64,000 bases of DNA. Source: Pseudomonas sp. MYb118 (GTDB lineage Bacteria > Pseudomonadota > Gammaproteobacteria > Pseudomonadales > Pseudomonadaceae). Location of the stretch: assembly GCF_040947875.1 (NCBI RefSeq), contig NZ_JBFRXN010000002.1, forward strand, positions 992,001-1,056,000, read 5' to 3'. Both the position numbers and the translations under genes were made by a program. This document shows positions 46,059 through 55,820 of this stretch, piece after piece. The stretch's first letter is position 1, and each line of letters opens with the position of its first letter. The notes under the pieces are model-generated. The model had not been told where the DNA came from. It made no database searches and was given only the letters and a program-made list of their open reading frames with translations.

Positions 46059-46200
46059 CGGGGTGCTCCTGATCTAGGGGTACTGGAGATTCGCAGACGC
46101 GGCATTGTAACAGCACGTTCCGAGAGACGCTCAGGCTGAATTGTGGGGCATAACGATCGAAATGTTTGATTACTACTTGTTACTCATCGCTTTCTGCTTT

Positions 46201-46316
46201 CTGTAGGAGCGAGCACGCTCGCGATGGGCGTTAACAAAAACGTGGGCTGTCTGGATGCCAGCGGTGTCTGATCGTCCATCGTCGGAACGCCGCCCGGAGC
46301 ATGCTCGCTCCTACAG
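46201..46316. repeat. REP pair, partly degenerate
   Basis: The left copy is GTAGGAGCGAGCACGCTCGCG and the right copy is eroded to GGAGCATGCTCGCTCCTAC. The interior (AACGTGGGCTGTCTG) resembles that of the REPIN at 56438. The rest of 46059-46340 is plain spacer. Confidence 0.75.
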
Positions 46317-46340
46317 TTAGCCAGTCGGGAGCGAGGTGGG

Positions 46341-47072
46341 TTAGTCAAAGGGGTACGGCTGTTCCCAGCGTTCGAAGATCGGCTTCAACTGGCCGCTTTT
46401 CACCAACAATTCCATACGCTGGTCGAACAGCGCCATCAATTTTCGCGCCTTGGGGTTGTTGGCAAAACACAGATACAGCGGCAACTCGGCCACATGGGTG
46501 CGGCGGAACAGCGACGGATCCTTGGCCCGGTGCATGACGTAATCGACTTCGGTCAGGGCGTCGATGTAGTAGTCGGCGCGATCATGCAGCAGCATCGACA
46601 GGATGCCGGTGCGGCGCACGACCTCGTTATAGCGGGTGATGTTGGGCAGGTGGGCCTGATAATCGTAGCCACGGACCCACGCCAGTCGATAATTGCCCAG
46701 AGTCTGCGCTGTCGGCACCGGGCTGCTGGCCAGGCCCAGCGCGTAGATGTGATCGGTGTCGAAGTTCCAGCGTGGATACAACAGGTCGCTGATTTCTTCA
46801 TGGTAGGAACCCACGCAGGCGTCCACTTCACCGCGCTGCGCCAGGCCAATGGAACGGGTGTACGGCTCGGTGCGAATGTCCAGCTTGACGCCAACCGGTT
46901 CGAAGACCTCGCGCAGCACGTCCCAACCCAGGCCGCGACCGTCAGCGGCGGTGTAGTCCTCCCAGTCTTCGCTGGCCAGATGAATGACCGACGGCAGCGT
47001 CTCGGCCTCCCCCGCCTGGGCGAGCACGCCAAACATCGCAAGTACCATCACCGCCAACCAGCGTCGAGCCAT
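46341..47072 (-). CDS. Periplasmic solute-binding protein, family 3-like
   Basis: A 243-residue secreted protein with signal peptide (MARRWLAVMVLAMFGVLAQA). It has an SBP_bac_3-type fold: DGRGLGWDVLREVFEPVGV, TRSIGLAQRGEVDACVGSYH and the C-terminal helix KSGQLKPIFERW. The ligand is unknown and no permease gene is adjacent, so it may be a sensor or orphan binding protein. ATG 47072 has AGGGGA 5 bases upstream; a GTG at 47093 is less likely. Confidence 0.8.
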   Translation of the reverse strand: MARRWLAVMVLAMFGVLAQAGEAETLPSVIHLASEDWEDYTAADGRGLGWDVLREVFEPVGVKLDIRTEPYTRSIGLAQRGEVDACVGSYHEEISDLLYPRWNFDTDHIYALGLASSPVPTAQTLGNYRLAWVRGYDYQAHLPNITRYNEVVRRTGILSMLLHDRADYYIDALTEVDYVMHRAKDPSLFRRTHVAELPLYLCFANNPKARKLMALFDQRMELLVKSGQLKPIFERWEQPYPFD

Positions 47073-47093
47073 CCCAGTCCCCTGTTTCGCCAC

Positions 47094-47597
47094 TCAGGCG
47101 AAGATCCATACCAGCCCTTGCATCGCCAGCCACGCAAACACCCCGGCCAGCACATCATCGAGCATGATCCCGACACCTCCGTGTACATGCCGGTCGACCC
47201 AGTGTATCGGCCAGGGCTTGAGGATGTCGAAGAAACGGAACACGACAAACCCCGCGAGCAACCAGTACCAGCCTTCCGGCACCAGCCACAGGGTGATCCA
47301 CATCCCGACCATTTCGTCCCAGACGATGCCTTCGTGGTCGTGCACCCGCAGATCGTCGGCCACCTTGCCGCACAGCCAGAAGCCGAACAGCATGGTGATG
47401 CCCAGCATCAGCCAGTAACCCCAGTCGGGCAGCATCTGCCACAACGGAATGAAGGGTAGCGCAACTAACGAGCCCCAGGTGCCCGGAGCCTTGGGCAAGG
47501 TGCCCGAGCCGAAGCCGAATGCCAGAAAATGCCAGGGATTGCGCCAGACCGACGGCGGTACGAACTCCGCCGGAACCTGTTTGGGATGATCTGTCAC
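47094..47597 (-). CDS. pgpA: Phosphatidylglycerophosphatase A
   Basis: A 167-residue membrane enzyme that removes phosphate from phosphatidylglycerol phosphate. The PgpA signature appears as FGSGTLPKAPGTWGSL, with DEMVGMWITL and FFDILKPWPI further on. It overlaps thiL by 4 bases, the conserved thiL-pgpA arrangement. Confidence 0.95.
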   Translation of the reverse strand: MTDHPKQVPAEFVPPSVWRNPWHFLAFGFGSGTLPKAPGTWGSLVALPFIPLWQMLPDWGYWLMLGITMLFGFWLCGKVADDLRVHDHEGIVWDEMVGMWITLWLVPEGWYWLLAGFVVFRFFDILKPWPIHWVDRHVHGGVGIMLDDVLAGVFAWLAMQGLVWIFA

Positions 47598-48559
47598 GGT
47601 GTCTCCCTAAAATGTTGATAACCCCGTGTTTGCGGGGTGATGTCTTGTCCATCGGCATCGCGCAGCACCACGCCCTGCCCCGCCAGCACTTGCCCGATCA
47701 CATGGATGCGCCAGCCATCTGCCATCAAGCGCGGCAACTCGACGGACGGTAGGGTGAAGGCCAGTACGTAATCGTCGCCACCACTGAGGGCCGCCTGCTC
47801 GGCGTCCGCCTGGCCGAGGAAAGCCACCAAAGCTTTCGACAGCGGCAGCCGCTCCCGTTCAATTTCAAGGCATACCGTTGAGGCGAGTGCGATGTGCCCG
47901 CAGTCGGCGAGCAGACCATCGGAGATGTCCAGCGCCGAGGTGGCCTTGCCCCGTAGCGCCTGGCCCAGTGCGAGTTGCGGCCTGGGCGACCAGTAATGCG
48001 CCAGCAGCGGTTCAGCCGTAACGGCAGATGCCGTGCGCTGGCCGAGCACCAGCGGCAAGGCCCCGGCGGCATTGCCCAGTTCACCGCCGACACACAACAG
48101 ATCACCCACCCGGGCACCGCTGCGGGTCAGCGCCTGGCCCGCCGGCACGCGGCCGAACACCGTCACGGTCAGGCTCAACGGCCCCCGCGTGGTGTCGCCG
48201 CCCACCAGCCCGACGCCGCACTGCTGCGCCATCAGGTTCAAACCGCGGGCATAGGCCTGCAGCCAATCGGCGGTCACCGTCGGCAGGGTCAGGGCAAGGG
48301 TAAAGGCAACGGGCGTGGCGCCCATGGCCGCCAGGTCACTGACGGCCACGGCCAGCGAGCGCTGGCCGAGCAGAAACGGATCGCAAGGATCGGCAAAATG
48401 CACACCGGCCACCAGGGTGTCGGTGGAAATCGCCAGTTGCTCCCCGGCGGGAACCGCCAGCAGGGCGCAGTCATCGCCAATCCCCAGTGCAATGCCCTCG
48501 CCGCCCTGCGCACAAGGCGCGGCGGCGAAGAAATTACGGATCAGCTCAAACTCACCCAT
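47594..48559 (-). CDS. thiL: Thiamine-monophosphate kinase
   Basis: A 321-residue PurM-fold kinase making thiamine diphosphate, the cofactor needed by Dxs in this window. Signatures are GIGDDCALLAVPAGEQLAIS at the N-terminus, GVGLVGGDTTRGPLSLTVT and ALDISDGLLADCGHIA. It follows nusB by 18 bases. Confidence 0.96.
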   Translation of the reverse strand: MGEFELIRNFFAAAPCAQGGEGIALGIGDDCALLAVPAGEQLAISTDTLVAGVHFADPCDPFLLGQRSLAVAVSDLAAMGATPVAFTLALTLPTVTADWLQAYARGLNLMAQQCGVGLVGGDTTRGPLSLTVTVFGRVPAGQALTRSGARVGDLLCVGGELGNAAGALPLVLGQRTASAVTAEPLLAHYWSPRPQLALGQALRGKATSALDISDGLLADCGHIALASTVCLEIERERLPLSKALVAFLGQADAEQAALSGGDDYVLAFTLPSVELPRLMADGWRIHVIGQVLAGQGVVLRDADGQDITPQTRGYQHFRETP

Positions 48560-48577
48560 TGCAGACTCAAGCGCAGA

Positions 48578-49078
48578 TCAGCGCTTGAACGCCTTCACTT
48601 CAGCTTCACGCAGACGCGGGGCCAGCTTGTCGAGTACACCGTTGACGAACTTGTGGCCGTCGGTGGAACCGAAGACTTTCGCCAGTTCGATCCCTTCGTT
48701 GATCACAACGCGGTACGGCACGTCGACACGCTTGAGCAGCTCCCAGGTGGACAGGCGCAGAACGGCCAGTTCAACCGGGTCCAGCTCTTCGATGGTCAGG
48801 TCCAGGCAAGGCTTGAGCGCGGTGTCGATTTCGGTCTTGAACTGCGGAACCCCGTGAAGGATTTCGCGGAAGTAGGCGCCATCGACATCGGTGAAATCGT
48901 TATCGACCCGGAACTGCGCTTCGATCTCGTTCAGCGACTGCTTGGCCATGTGCCATTGATACAGCGCCTGGGTCGCGAGCTGACGGGCTTCACGACGCTT
49001 GGCGCTTTTCGATGGCTTGCCGGCATCCGCAGGCTTTGGATCGCGCGGGTTGAAACGATCGCTATCGTCGCTAATCAC
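48578..49078 (-). CDS. nusB: Transcription antitermination factor NusB
   Basis: A 166-residue all-helical RNA-binding protein of the rRNA antitermination complex. [18 protein letters not shown] opens the fold and [17 protein letters not shown] and [14 protein letters not shown] close it. It overlaps ribH by 4 bases. Confidence 0.96.
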   Translation of the reverse strand: MISDDSDRFNPRDPKPADAGKPSKSAKRREARQLATQALYQWHMAKQSLNEIEAQFRVDNDFTDVDGAYFREILHGVPQFKTEIDTALKPCLDLTIEELDPVELAVLRLSTWELLKRVDVPYRVVINEGIELAKVFGSTDGHKFVNGVLDKLAPRLREAEVKAFKR

Positions 49079-49551
49079 TTGGCCTCCAACTGCGCCAGCA
49101 GGCTGACCATTTCCAGAGCGGACAGGGCAGCTTCAGCACCTTTGTTACCGGCCTTGGTGCCGGAACGCTCGATGGCTTGCTCGATGGAATCGACGGTCAG
49201 CACGCCAAAGGCGACCGGTACGCCGAACTCCATGGACACCTGGGCCAGGCCCTTGGTGCATTCGCCCGCCACGTATTCGAAGTGCGGAGTACCGCCACGA
49301 ATGACCGCGCCCAGGGCGATGATTGCCGCGAACTCGCCCTTCTGAGCGACTTTCTGCGCAACCAGCGGGATTTCGAAGGCGCCAGGGGCACGGATGATGG
49401 TGATGTCGCTTTCGCTCACGCCATGGCGAACCAAGGCATCAACTGCACCGCTGACCAGGCTTTCAACGACGAAGCTGTTGAAACGGCCTACTACCAGAGC
49501 GTAGCGGCCTTTAGGGGCGATGAACGTACCTTCGATGGTCTTCAGGGTCAT
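49075..49551 (-). CDS. ribH: 6,7-dimethyl-8-ribityllumazine synthase
   Basis: A 158-residue lumazine synthase. It has [19 protein letters not shown], the substrate loop [20 protein letters not shown] and the conserved His. It condenses the RibB product with the pyrimidine intermediate. It is coupled to nusB and separated from ribB by 91 bases with no riboswitch-like fold visible. Confidence 0.96.
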   Translation of the reverse strand: MTLKTIEGTFIAPKGRYALVVGRFNSFVVESLVSGAVDALVRHGVSESDITIIRAPGAFEIPLVAQKVAQKGEFAAIIALGAVIRGGTPHFEYVAGECTKGLAQVSMEFGVPVAFGVLTVDSIEQAIERSGTKAGNKGAEAALSALEMVSLLAQLEAK

Positions 49552-49642
49552 TCGATAGATCTCTTAAAGAGCCGGGACGCGTCTTCTACGCGCCCCTCAG
49601 TGATATTTGAACCGCGAATTGCTGGCCGGGAACAACCGGTCA

Positions 49643-50734
49643 TTATTCGGAGGGCACGTATTCTACAACTTCCAGGTCGAAACCGGATATCGCATTAAAC
49701 TTCATCGGCGCACTCATCAGGCGCATCTTGCGCACGCCCAGGTCGCGCAAAATCTGCGAACCGGCACCGACGGTGCTGTAGGTGGTCGGTTTTTTCACCG
49801 CCGCCTGGTCAGCGGTTTCGCGGATGTGCGCCAGCAACACGTCGCCATCCAGCGGGTGACCGAGCAACAGCACCACACCACTGCCGGCCTCGGCCACGGC
49901 CGACATGGCGGCGCGCAGGCTCCAGCGGCCCGGCTGCTTGACCATCAACAGGTCGCGCAGAGGGTCCATGTTGTGCACCCGTACCAGGGTCGGTTCTTCG
50001 GCGCAGACATTGCCCAGGGTCAGGGCCATGTGCACGTCGCCTTCCACCGAATCACGATAGGTCACCAGGTTGAATTGGCCCAGTTCGCTGTCCAGCGGCT
50101 GTTCGGCAATCCGCTGAACGGTACGTTCATGGATCATCCGGTAGTGGATCAGGTCGGCGATGGTGCCGATCTTGATGTTGTGTTCGGCGGCGAAGGCTTC
50201 CAGCTCGGCACGACGGGACATGGTGCCGTCGTCGTTCATCACTTCGCAGATCACCCCGCTTGGCTCGAAACCGGCCATGCGCGCCAGGTCGCAGGCCGCT
50301 TCGGTGTGGCCGGCACGGGCCAGGGTACCGCCGGCCTGGGCCATCAGCGGGAAGATGTGGCCCGGGCTGACGATGTCTTCGGCCTTGGCGTCCTTCGCGG
50401 CGGCCGCCTGCACGGTACGTGCGCGGTCGGCGGCGGAGATGCCGGTGGTCACGCCGGTGGCGGCTTCGATCGACACGGTGAACTTGGTGCCGAAACCGGA
50501 ACCGTTGCGCGGCGCCATCAGTGGCAGCTTGAGCAGTTCGCAGCGCTCACGGCTCATCGGCATGCAGATCAGGCCACGGGCGTGCTTGGCCATGAAATTG
50601 ATGTGCTCGGCCTGGCAGCACTCGGCGGCCATGATCAGGTCGCCTTCGTTCTCGCGGTCTTCGTCATCCATGAGGATGACCATCTTGCCTTGGCGGATGT
50701 CTTCAACCAGTTCTTCGATGCTATTGAGCGCCAC
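49643..50734 (-). CDS. ribB: 3,4-dihydroxy-2-butanone-4-phosphate synthase with degenerate GTP cyclohydrolase II domain
   Basis: A 363-residue two-domain protein. The N-terminal DHBP synthase domain is intact (MDDEDRENEGDLIMAAE, HTEAACDLARMAGF). In the C-terminal RibA-like domain the zinc Cys motif is absent: where RibA has [18 protein letters not shown] this protein has HNMDPLRDLLMVKQPGRWSL. It therefore probably makes only the butanone phosphate. It lies 16 bases after ribC. Confidence 0.93.
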   Translation of the reverse strand: MALNSIEELVEDIRQGKMVILMDDEDRENEGDLIMAAECCQAEHINFMAKHARGLICMPMSRERCELLKLPLMAPRNGSGFGTKFTVSIEAATGVTTGISAADRARTVQAAAAKDAKAEDIVSPGHIFPLMAQAGGTLARAGHTEAACDLARMAGFEPSGVICEVMNDDGTMSRRAELEAFAAEHNIKIGTIADLIHYRMIHERTVQRIAEQPLDSELGQFNLVTYRDSVEGDVHMALTLGNVCAEEPTLVRVHNMDPLRDLLMVKQPGRWSLRAAMSAVAEAGSGVVLLLGHPLDGDVLLAHIRETADQAAVKKPTTYSTVGAGSQILRDLGVRKMRLMSAPMKFNAISGFDLEVVEYVPSE

Positions 50735-50750
50735 AAGGCACCCCCTTCTT

Positions 50751-51416
50751 TCAGGATTTGAGGTAGCCGTTGGCGGCCAGGAAGCTTTCGGTAATGGTGC
50801 TGCCAGCAGCGGGCTCGGCGGCCTTGTCGCCCAGTAACAGGCGCTCCAGGTAACGGGCCAGCAGATCGACTTCCAGATTCACCCGCCGACCTGGCTGGTA
50901 CGAGGCCATGATGGTTTCGCTCAGGGTGTGCGGAATGATAGTCAGCAGGAACTCGGCGCCATCGACCGCGTTCACGGTCAGGCTGGTGCCGTCGACGGTG
51001 ATCGAGCCTTTGTGGGCGATGTACTTGGCCAGGTCTTTCGGGGCGCGGATACGGAATTCCACGGCACGGGCGTTCTCGGTGCGGGCAACCACTTCGCCCA
51101 CGCCATCGACGTGACCGCTGACCAGATGCCCGCCAAGGCGAGTGGTCGGGGTCAGGGCTTTTTCCAGATTGACGGGGCTGCCGCTTTTCAGATCGTTCAT
51201 GGCCGTACAGTCGAGGGTTTCGCGACTGACGTCTGCTGCAAAACCGTTACCAGGCAATTCCACGGCGGTCAGGCACACGCCGTTGACCGCAATGCTGTCG
51301 CCCAGTTTGACGTCGCTCAGGTCGAGCTTGCCGGTTTCTACGTGTACCCGAACATCTCCGCCTTTTGGGGTCAATGCACGAATACTGCCGATGGATTCGA
51401 TGATGCCGGTAAACAT
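50751..51416 (-). CDS. ribC: Riboflavin synthase alpha subunit
   Basis: A 221-residue duplicated lumazine-binding protein. The N-terminal MFTGIIESIGSI, repeat-one LGDSIAVNGVCLTAVE, LGGHLVSGHVDGVGEV and repeat-two GSITVDGTSLTVNAV are all present. It dismutates lumazine to riboflavin. In Pseudomonas nomenclature it is also called ribE. Confidence 0.96.
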   Translation of the reverse strand: MFTGIIESIGSIRALTPKGGDVRVHVETGKLDLSDVKLGDSIAVNGVCLTAVELPGNGFAADVSRETLDCTAMNDLKSGSPVNLEKALTPTTRLGGHLVSGHVDGVGEVVARTENARAVEFRIRAPKDLAKYIAHKGSITVDGTSLTVNAVDGAEFLLTIIPHTLSETIMASYQPGRRVNLEVDLLARYLERLLLGDKAAEPAAGSTITESFLAANGYLKS

Positions 51417-51461
51417 GGAGTCCTCCTCGAGAACAGGGCCGTGGTGTGGCGCAGCCCGGGA

Positions 51462-52595
51462 TTATACGCTCGCCTTTGGTGCAGGAATGGCAGTGACTCG
51501 CCAGTCATCGCCAACCGCGCGAATTTCAGTGATTTTGAGCTCCGGCGCATCCTTCATGTGCGCCAGTGGCCAGTCCAGCAGCGGTCGGGCCGTGGAGCCG
51601 AGAAACTTGCCGGCGATGAAGATCTGGAACTCGTCGACCAGCCCTTGCCGGGCAAAGGCGCCGGCCAGGCGCGGACCGGCCTCGACCAGCACTTCGTTGA
51701 CCCCGCGCCGGGCCAGCTCCTCCAGCAACCGCGGCAAGTCGACCAGGCCATCGCCGCCAGGCACCAGCAGGCATTCCGGGCCGTTGGCATATTGTTCCTC
51801 GACGGCCATGCTGGTGGCGACCAGGGCGGGGCCGGCCTTGAAGAACGGCGCATCCAGCGGCACCCGCAAGCGGCCATCGACCAGCACGCGCAGCGGTGGG
51901 CGACTCATCGCCTGCGCCGTCTGCTGCGCATCGAGCCCCAGTTCTTCGGCGCGCACAGTCAGGCGTGCGTTATCGGCCAGTACCGTGTCGGCACCGGTCA
52001 GGACCACGCTGGCCTGGGCGCGCAGGCGCTGCACCGCCGAGCGGGCTGCGGCGCCGGTGATCCACTGGCTTTCGCCGTTTTCCATCGCCGTGCGGCCGTC
52101 CAGGCTCATGGCCAACTTGACCCGCACGAACGGCAAGCCGTGTTCCATGCGCTTGAGGAAGCCCTGGTTGAGCTGGCGCGCCTCGCCTTCCAACACACCA
52201 CTCTGGACCGCAATGCCGGCATCGGCCAGGCGTTGCAGACCGCGACCGGCCACGGAGGGGTTGGGGTCCTGCATCGCCGCGACCACGCGGGCGACGCCGG
52301 CATTCACCAGCGCATCAGCGCAAGGCGGCGTGCGGCCGTGGTGGCTGCAGGGTTCGAGGGTGACGTAGGCCGTGGCGCCCTTGGCCTTGTCACCCGCCGC
52401 GCGCAGGGCATGGACTTCGGCGTGGGGTTCGCCGGCGCGCTCGTGCCAGCCTTCGCCGACCACCTGCCCGTCACGCACGACGACACAACCGACCCGCGGA
52501 TTGGGGTGCGTGGTGTAATGCCCCTTGCGCGCCAGTTCCAGGGCGCGGGCCATGTAATGGGCATCGAGGATGGCTTGCTCGGCGGGTGCGCTCAT
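51462..52595 (-). CDS. ribD: Bifunctional riboflavin deaminase/reductase
   Basis: A 377-residue protein with an N-terminal zinc deaminase domain (HAEVHAL and [16 protein letters not shown] ligands) and a C-terminal reductase domain ([20 protein letters not shown]). It performs the second and third steps after RibA. It overlaps the nrdR stop by 4 bases. Confidence 0.96.
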   Translation of the reverse strand: MSAPAEQAILDAHYMARALELARKGHYTTHPNPRVGCVVVRDGQVVGEGWHERAGEPHAEVHALRAAGDKAKGATAYVTLEPCSHHGRTPPCADALVNAGVARVVAAMQDPNPSVAGRGLQRLADAGIAVQSGVLEGEARQLNQGFLKRMEHGLPFVRVKLAMSLDGRTAMENGESQWITGAAARSAVQRLRAQASVVLTGADTVLADNARLTVRAEELGLDAQQTAQAMSRPPLRVLVDGRLRVPLDAPFFKAGPALVATSMAVEEQYANGPECLLVPGGDGLVDLPRLLEELARRGVNEVLVEAGPRLAGAFARQGLVDEFQIFIAGKFLGSTARPLLDWPLAHMKDAPELKITEIRAVGDDWRVTAIPAPKASV

Positions 52596-53056
52596 TCTTT
52601 CTCCGGCTCACGGGCCAGGCGATCAATTTCTTCGCGGAACTCGTTGAGGTCCTGGAAGCGACGATACACCGAGGCGAAGCGGATGTAGGCGACTTCATCG
52701 AGCTTTTTCAGCTCGGTCATCACCAGCTCACCGACCACGAGGGATTTGACCTCGCGTTCGCCGGTGGCGCGCAGTTTGTGTTTGATGTGCACCAGCGACG
52801 ATTCGAGACGCTCGACACTCACCGGACGCTTTTCCAGCGCCCGCTGCATGCCGGCACGCAGTTTTTCTTCGTCGAACGGCTGGCGACTGCCGTCGGTTTT
52901 GATCAGGCGCGGCAACACCAGTTCAGCGGTTTCGAACGTCGTGAAACGCTCGCCGCAGGCCAGGCATTCACGCCGGCGGCGCACCTGTTCGCCCTCGGCG
53001 ACCAGACGCGAGTCGATGACCTTGGTGTCGTTGGCACCGCAGAAGGGACAGTGCAT
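52592..53056 (-). CDS. nrdR: Ribonucleotide-reductase repressor NrdR
   Basis: A 154-residue regulator with an N-terminal zinc ribbon ([17 protein letters not shown] and [12 protein letters not shown]) and an ATP-cone domain ([15 protein letters not shown] segment). It senses dATP/ATP and represses ribonucleotide reductase genes. It is the first gene of the rib-nus-thi run, an arrangement widespread in proteobacteria. Confidence 0.96.
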   Translation of the reverse strand: MHCPFCGANDTKVIDSRLVAEGEQVRRRRECLACGERFTTFETAELVLPRLIKTDGSRQPFDEEKLRAGMQRALEKRPVSVERLESSLVHIKHKLRATGEREVKSLVVGELVMTELKKLDEVAYIRFASVYRRFQDLNEFREEIDRLAREPEKE

Positions 53057-53183
53057 GGTGGCAGGCAACAAAAAAAGGGAGGGCCATGGTAGCGCATCCC
53101 CGTGGCAAGACAAGCCATAGGGATTGCGGTATACAGACTGGCAATAGTGTCCATTCATGGATTTCACCCTGCCGGAGCCGCAA

Positions 53184-53648
53184 ATGTCCCTGAAACCGCT
53201 CGTATTGCTCAGTGTTTTAAGCTTGCTGGTGGCCTGTGGCAGCGACGCCCCCAAACCCCAGCCGCCCACGCCAGGCCCTGCCCCGCAAGCGGCGCAGAAG
53301 AAAGCCCGCCAGGCCACCGAGCTGGGGCCGCTGCCCGCTTACCAGCGTGAACTGAGCGGTACCCTGCAAGGCGTACCGGAAGGCGCCGAGGTCGAACTGG
53401 CGCTGCTGGTGATCGACGAAAAAGACCGCCCGCAACAATTGCTCGCCAGTTCCAGCCTGATCGGCACCAACCAGTTGCTGCCCTTTCACCTGCGTTTCAA
53501 CCCGGATGCTTTCCCGGCGGGCGCCCGCGTCGAACTGCGTGGTCGTGCCAGCCAGTCCGGTCAACTGATACTGCATTTGCCTTCGCAACTGATCACCCAG
53601 CCCACCACCCAGGCCCTGGGCCAGCTGCAGTTTGTCAAAGCACCATGA
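53184..53648 (+). CDS. YbaY-family lipoprotein
   Basis: A 154-residue protein with a lipoprotein signal ([10 protein letters not shown]), a Pro-rich linker ([11 protein letters not shown]) and a beta-rich YbaY/YscW-type domain ([20 protein letters not shown]). The role is unknown. ATG 53184 is set by the signal peptide. It overlaps the following methyltransferase gene by 4 bases. Confidence 0.82.
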   Translation: MSLKPLVLLSVLSLLVACGSDAPKPQPPTPGPAPQAAQKKARQATELGPLPAYQRELSGTLQGVPEGAEVELALLVIDEKDRPQQLLASSSLIGTNQLLPFHLRFNPDAFPAGARVELRGRASQSGQLILHLPSQLITQPTTQALGQLQFVKAP

Positions 53649-54301
53649 TTGCACCGCGGGGCCTGCAACAGGCGTTGATTGAACTGCTGGGTGACGCCCG
53701 CCTGGTGGTGTGTGAATTGCCCGGCACCGAGCTCAAACTCTGGCTGATCGACGGCGAACGCATGGATCGCCAGTTCAGCCCGGAAGAAACCCGACGGATC
53801 CTGCATGAGCCACCCTACTGGAGTTTCTGCTGGGCCAGCGGGCTGGCCGTGGCCCGCTACCTCGCCGAGTTCCCGCAGTGGGTGAAGGGCAAGCGCGTGC
53901 TGGACTTCGGCGCAGGCTCCGGGGTCGCGGCGATTGCCGCGGTCAAAGCCGGTGCACTGGAAGTGGTGGCCTGCGACCTCGATCCGCTGGCACTGGCCGC
54001 CTGCCGGGCGAATGCCGAACTCAACGACGTGCACCTCGATTATTCGGCGGACTTTTTTGCCGAGGCCGATCGCTTCGATCTGATCCTGGTGGCCGACGTG
54101 CTGTACGACCGGGCGAACCTGCCGCTGCTCGATGAATTCCTCAGTCGCGGCCAGGAAGCGCTGGTGGCCGATTCACGGGTCAGGGATTTTCGTCACCCGC
54201 TGTATCAGCGCATCGAGATGTTGCAGGCACTGACCCTGCCGGACCTGGCCGAACCCGAGGAGTTTCGGCATGTGAGCCTGTACCACGCGCGGCGCACCTG
54301 A
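53645..54301 (+). CDS. Class I SAM-dependent methyltransferase (ETFBKMT/METTL20-like)
   Basis: A 218-residue methyltransferase. VLDFGAGSGVAAIAAVKAG is motif I, ACDLDPLALAACRAN is motif II and FDLILVADVLYDRANLPLL the post-I region. PPYWSFCWASGLAVARYL upstream is typical of protein-lysine methyltransferases acting on ETF-beta and related targets. The target here is unproven. Confidence 0.85.
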   Translation: MIAPRGLQQALIELLGDARLVVCELPGTELKLWLIDGERMDRQFSPEETRRILHEPPYWSFCWASGLAVARYLAEFPQWVKGKRVLDFGAGSGVAAIAAVKAGALEVVACDLDPLALAACRANAELNDVHLDYSADFFAEADRFDLILVADVLYDRANLPLLDEFLSRGQEALVADSRVRDFRHPLYQRIEMLQALTLPDLAEPEEFRHVSLYHARRT

Positions 54302-54360
54302 AAATGCGATGGTGATCAACAATAATGGTGGACCACCTGGCCCCCTCGGTGTGGCTGAAC

Positions 54361-54387
54361 CCATCGCGAGCAGGCTCGCTCCCACAG
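54361..54387 (-). repeat. Single REP element (GGGAGCGAGCCTGCTCGCG family)
   Basis: One copy in the spacer between the methyltransferase and cnoX, without an inverted partner. Confidence 0.8.
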
Positions 54388-54468
54388 GTTTCCAACACGC
54401 GAAGGCGCTTCCGGCCACCCCCCGCCAAGCCGTATAGTGAACCCAATCACGCTTCCAAGAGATCACCC

Positions 54469-55341
54469 ATGAGTCAGGAAACGCCGTACATCTTCGACGC
54501 CACGACCGCCGACTTCGAGCAGTCGGTGATCGAGAACTCCTTCCACAAACCGGTGCTGGTGGATTTCTGGGCCGAGTGGTGCGCGCCGTGCAAGGTACTG
54601 ATGCCGATGCTGCAGAGCATCGCCGAGAGCTATCAGGGCGAACTGCTGCTGGCCAAGGTCAACTGCGATATCGAACAGGACATCGTCGCCCGCTTCGGCA
54701 TTCGCAGCCTGCCGACCGTGGTGCTGTTCAAGGATGGCCAGCCCGTCGACGGTTTTGCCGGTGCCCAGCCTGAGTCGGCCGTACGCGCCCTGCTCGAACC
54801 GCATGTGCAGATGCCGCCACCGGCCGCGGCCGATCCGCTCGAACAGGCGCAGGCGCTGTTCGACGAGAGCCGCTTCGCCGACGCCGAAGCCGTGCTGGTT
54901 GCGCTGCTGGGCGAAGACAACAGCAACGCGCGGGCGCTGATTCTCTACGCCCGCTGCCTGACCGAACGCGGTGAACTGGGCGAGGCGCAAACCGTGCTCG
55001 ACGCGGTCAAGACCGATGAGCACAAGGCCGCACTGGCGGGTGCCAAGGCGCAGATCAAGTTTCTCGGCCAGGCCCGCGACCTTCCCGATGCCGCCGACCT
55101 GAAGACGCGCCTGGCGCAGAACCCGCAGGACGATGAAGCGGTGTACCAACTGGCGATCCAGCAACTGGCCCGCCAGCAGTACGACCCGGCGCTGGATGCG
55201 TTGCTCAAGCTGTTCATCCGCAATCGCAGCTACAGCGAAGGCCTGCCGCACAAGACCCTGCTGCAGGTGTTCGAACTGCTGGGCAACGATCACCCGCTGG
55301 TGACCACCTACCGCCGCAAGCTGTTCGCCGCGCTGTATTAA
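54469..55341 (+). CDS. cnoX: Thioredoxin-like co-chaperone CnoX (YbbN)
   Basis: A 290-residue protein with an N-terminal thioredoxin domain (FWAEWCAPCKVLMPML; Cys38 and Cys41) and a C-terminal TPR-like helical region (DPLEQAQALFDESRFADAEA onward). E. coli CnoX hands chlorine-damaged clients to GroEL and has only one of the two cysteines; this one keeps the full CxxC and may be redox-active. Its stop overlaps the convergent gene by 4 bases. Confidence 0.88.
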   Translation: MSQETPYIFDATTADFEQSVIENSFHKPVLVDFWAEWCAPCKVLMPMLQSIAESYQGELLLAKVNCDIEQDIVARFGIRSLPTVVLFKDGQPVDGFAGAQPESAVRALLEPHVQMPPPAAADPLEQAQALFDESRFADAEAVLVALLGEDNSNARALILYARCLTERGELGEAQTVLDAVKTDEHKAALAGAKAQIKFLGQARDLPDAADLKTRLAQNPQDDEAVYQLAIQQLARQQYDPALDALLKLFIRNRSYSEGLPHKTLLQVFELLGNDHPLVTTYRRKLFAALY

Positions 55342-55685
55342 GCGTCGTTGATCCAGCTGTAGAGCGGCGTATCCCCGCCGCTCGACACTTTCACCTCGGC
55401 GCAGTGACGCAAGCGCACCAGCAGGCGCTTGCCCGACGCCGCGTTGCCGGTCAGCCCTTCCAGCTGATCGAGCAGATCCGGTCCGCTCAATTGCCCGGCC
55501 TTGCGCAGCAGATCCTTGGCGATCTGCCATTGCGTGTCATCCTGGTTCAGCGTTTTCGTCGCTGCCGCACTGCCTTCCGGCTTGACCACCTGCACCTGCG
55601 CGCCCAGCCGTGCCCAGTCGGCGTCATCCATCTCCAGGGTCAAATCCACCGGCCAGTCGCCGATGGTTCCTCGTATCCGCAACAT
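55338..55685 (-). CDS. Conserved hypothetical protein, 115 aa
   Basis: A soluble protein beginning MLRIRGTIGDWPVDLTLEMD and containing DTQWQIAKDLLRKAG. I do not recognise a domain. ATG 55685 is chosen because the upstream in-frame extension is poor. The gene position, convergent with cnoX and divergent from the zinc-type operon, matches PA4062 in P. aeruginosa. Confidence 0.75.
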   Translation of the reverse strand: MLRIRGTIGDWPVDLTLEMDDADWARLGAQVQVVKPEGSAAATKTLNQDDTQWQIAKDLLRKAGQLSGPDLLDQLEGLTGNAASGKRLLVRLRHCAEVKVSSGGDTPLYSWINDA

Positions 55686-55770
55686 CGCTTCGCTCCTGCA
55701 CATTTCTGACCCACATGCTCCCATGGGACTTGTGCAACGCCAAGCAGCCGGTCAAACTCTGCGCACTTAC

Positions 55771-55788
55771 GTTATAAGATTACATAAC
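55771..55788. promoter_or_regulatory. Possible Zur-type site upstream of the zinc-linked operon
   Basis: GTTAT-AAGATTAC-ATAAC has the Zur half-sites but with 8 bases between the arms where the usual box has 3. The AT-rich block 33 bases before the ATG fits a regulated promoter. Confidence 0.3.
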
Positions 55789-55820
55789 AAATTATTCATC
55801 TTACGTTCCGGAGACTCACC

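Noticed and set aside
47594..47640. GC-rich inverted repeat CCCCGTGTTTGCGGGG near the thiL end as a terminator
   Set aside because: It lies inside the thiL coding region and has no T-run on either strand.
49552..51461. FMN riboswitch ahead of the riboflavin genes
   Set aside because: The spacers between nrdR, ribD, ribC, ribB and ribH are 0-91 bases and show none of the conserved RFN-element sequences.
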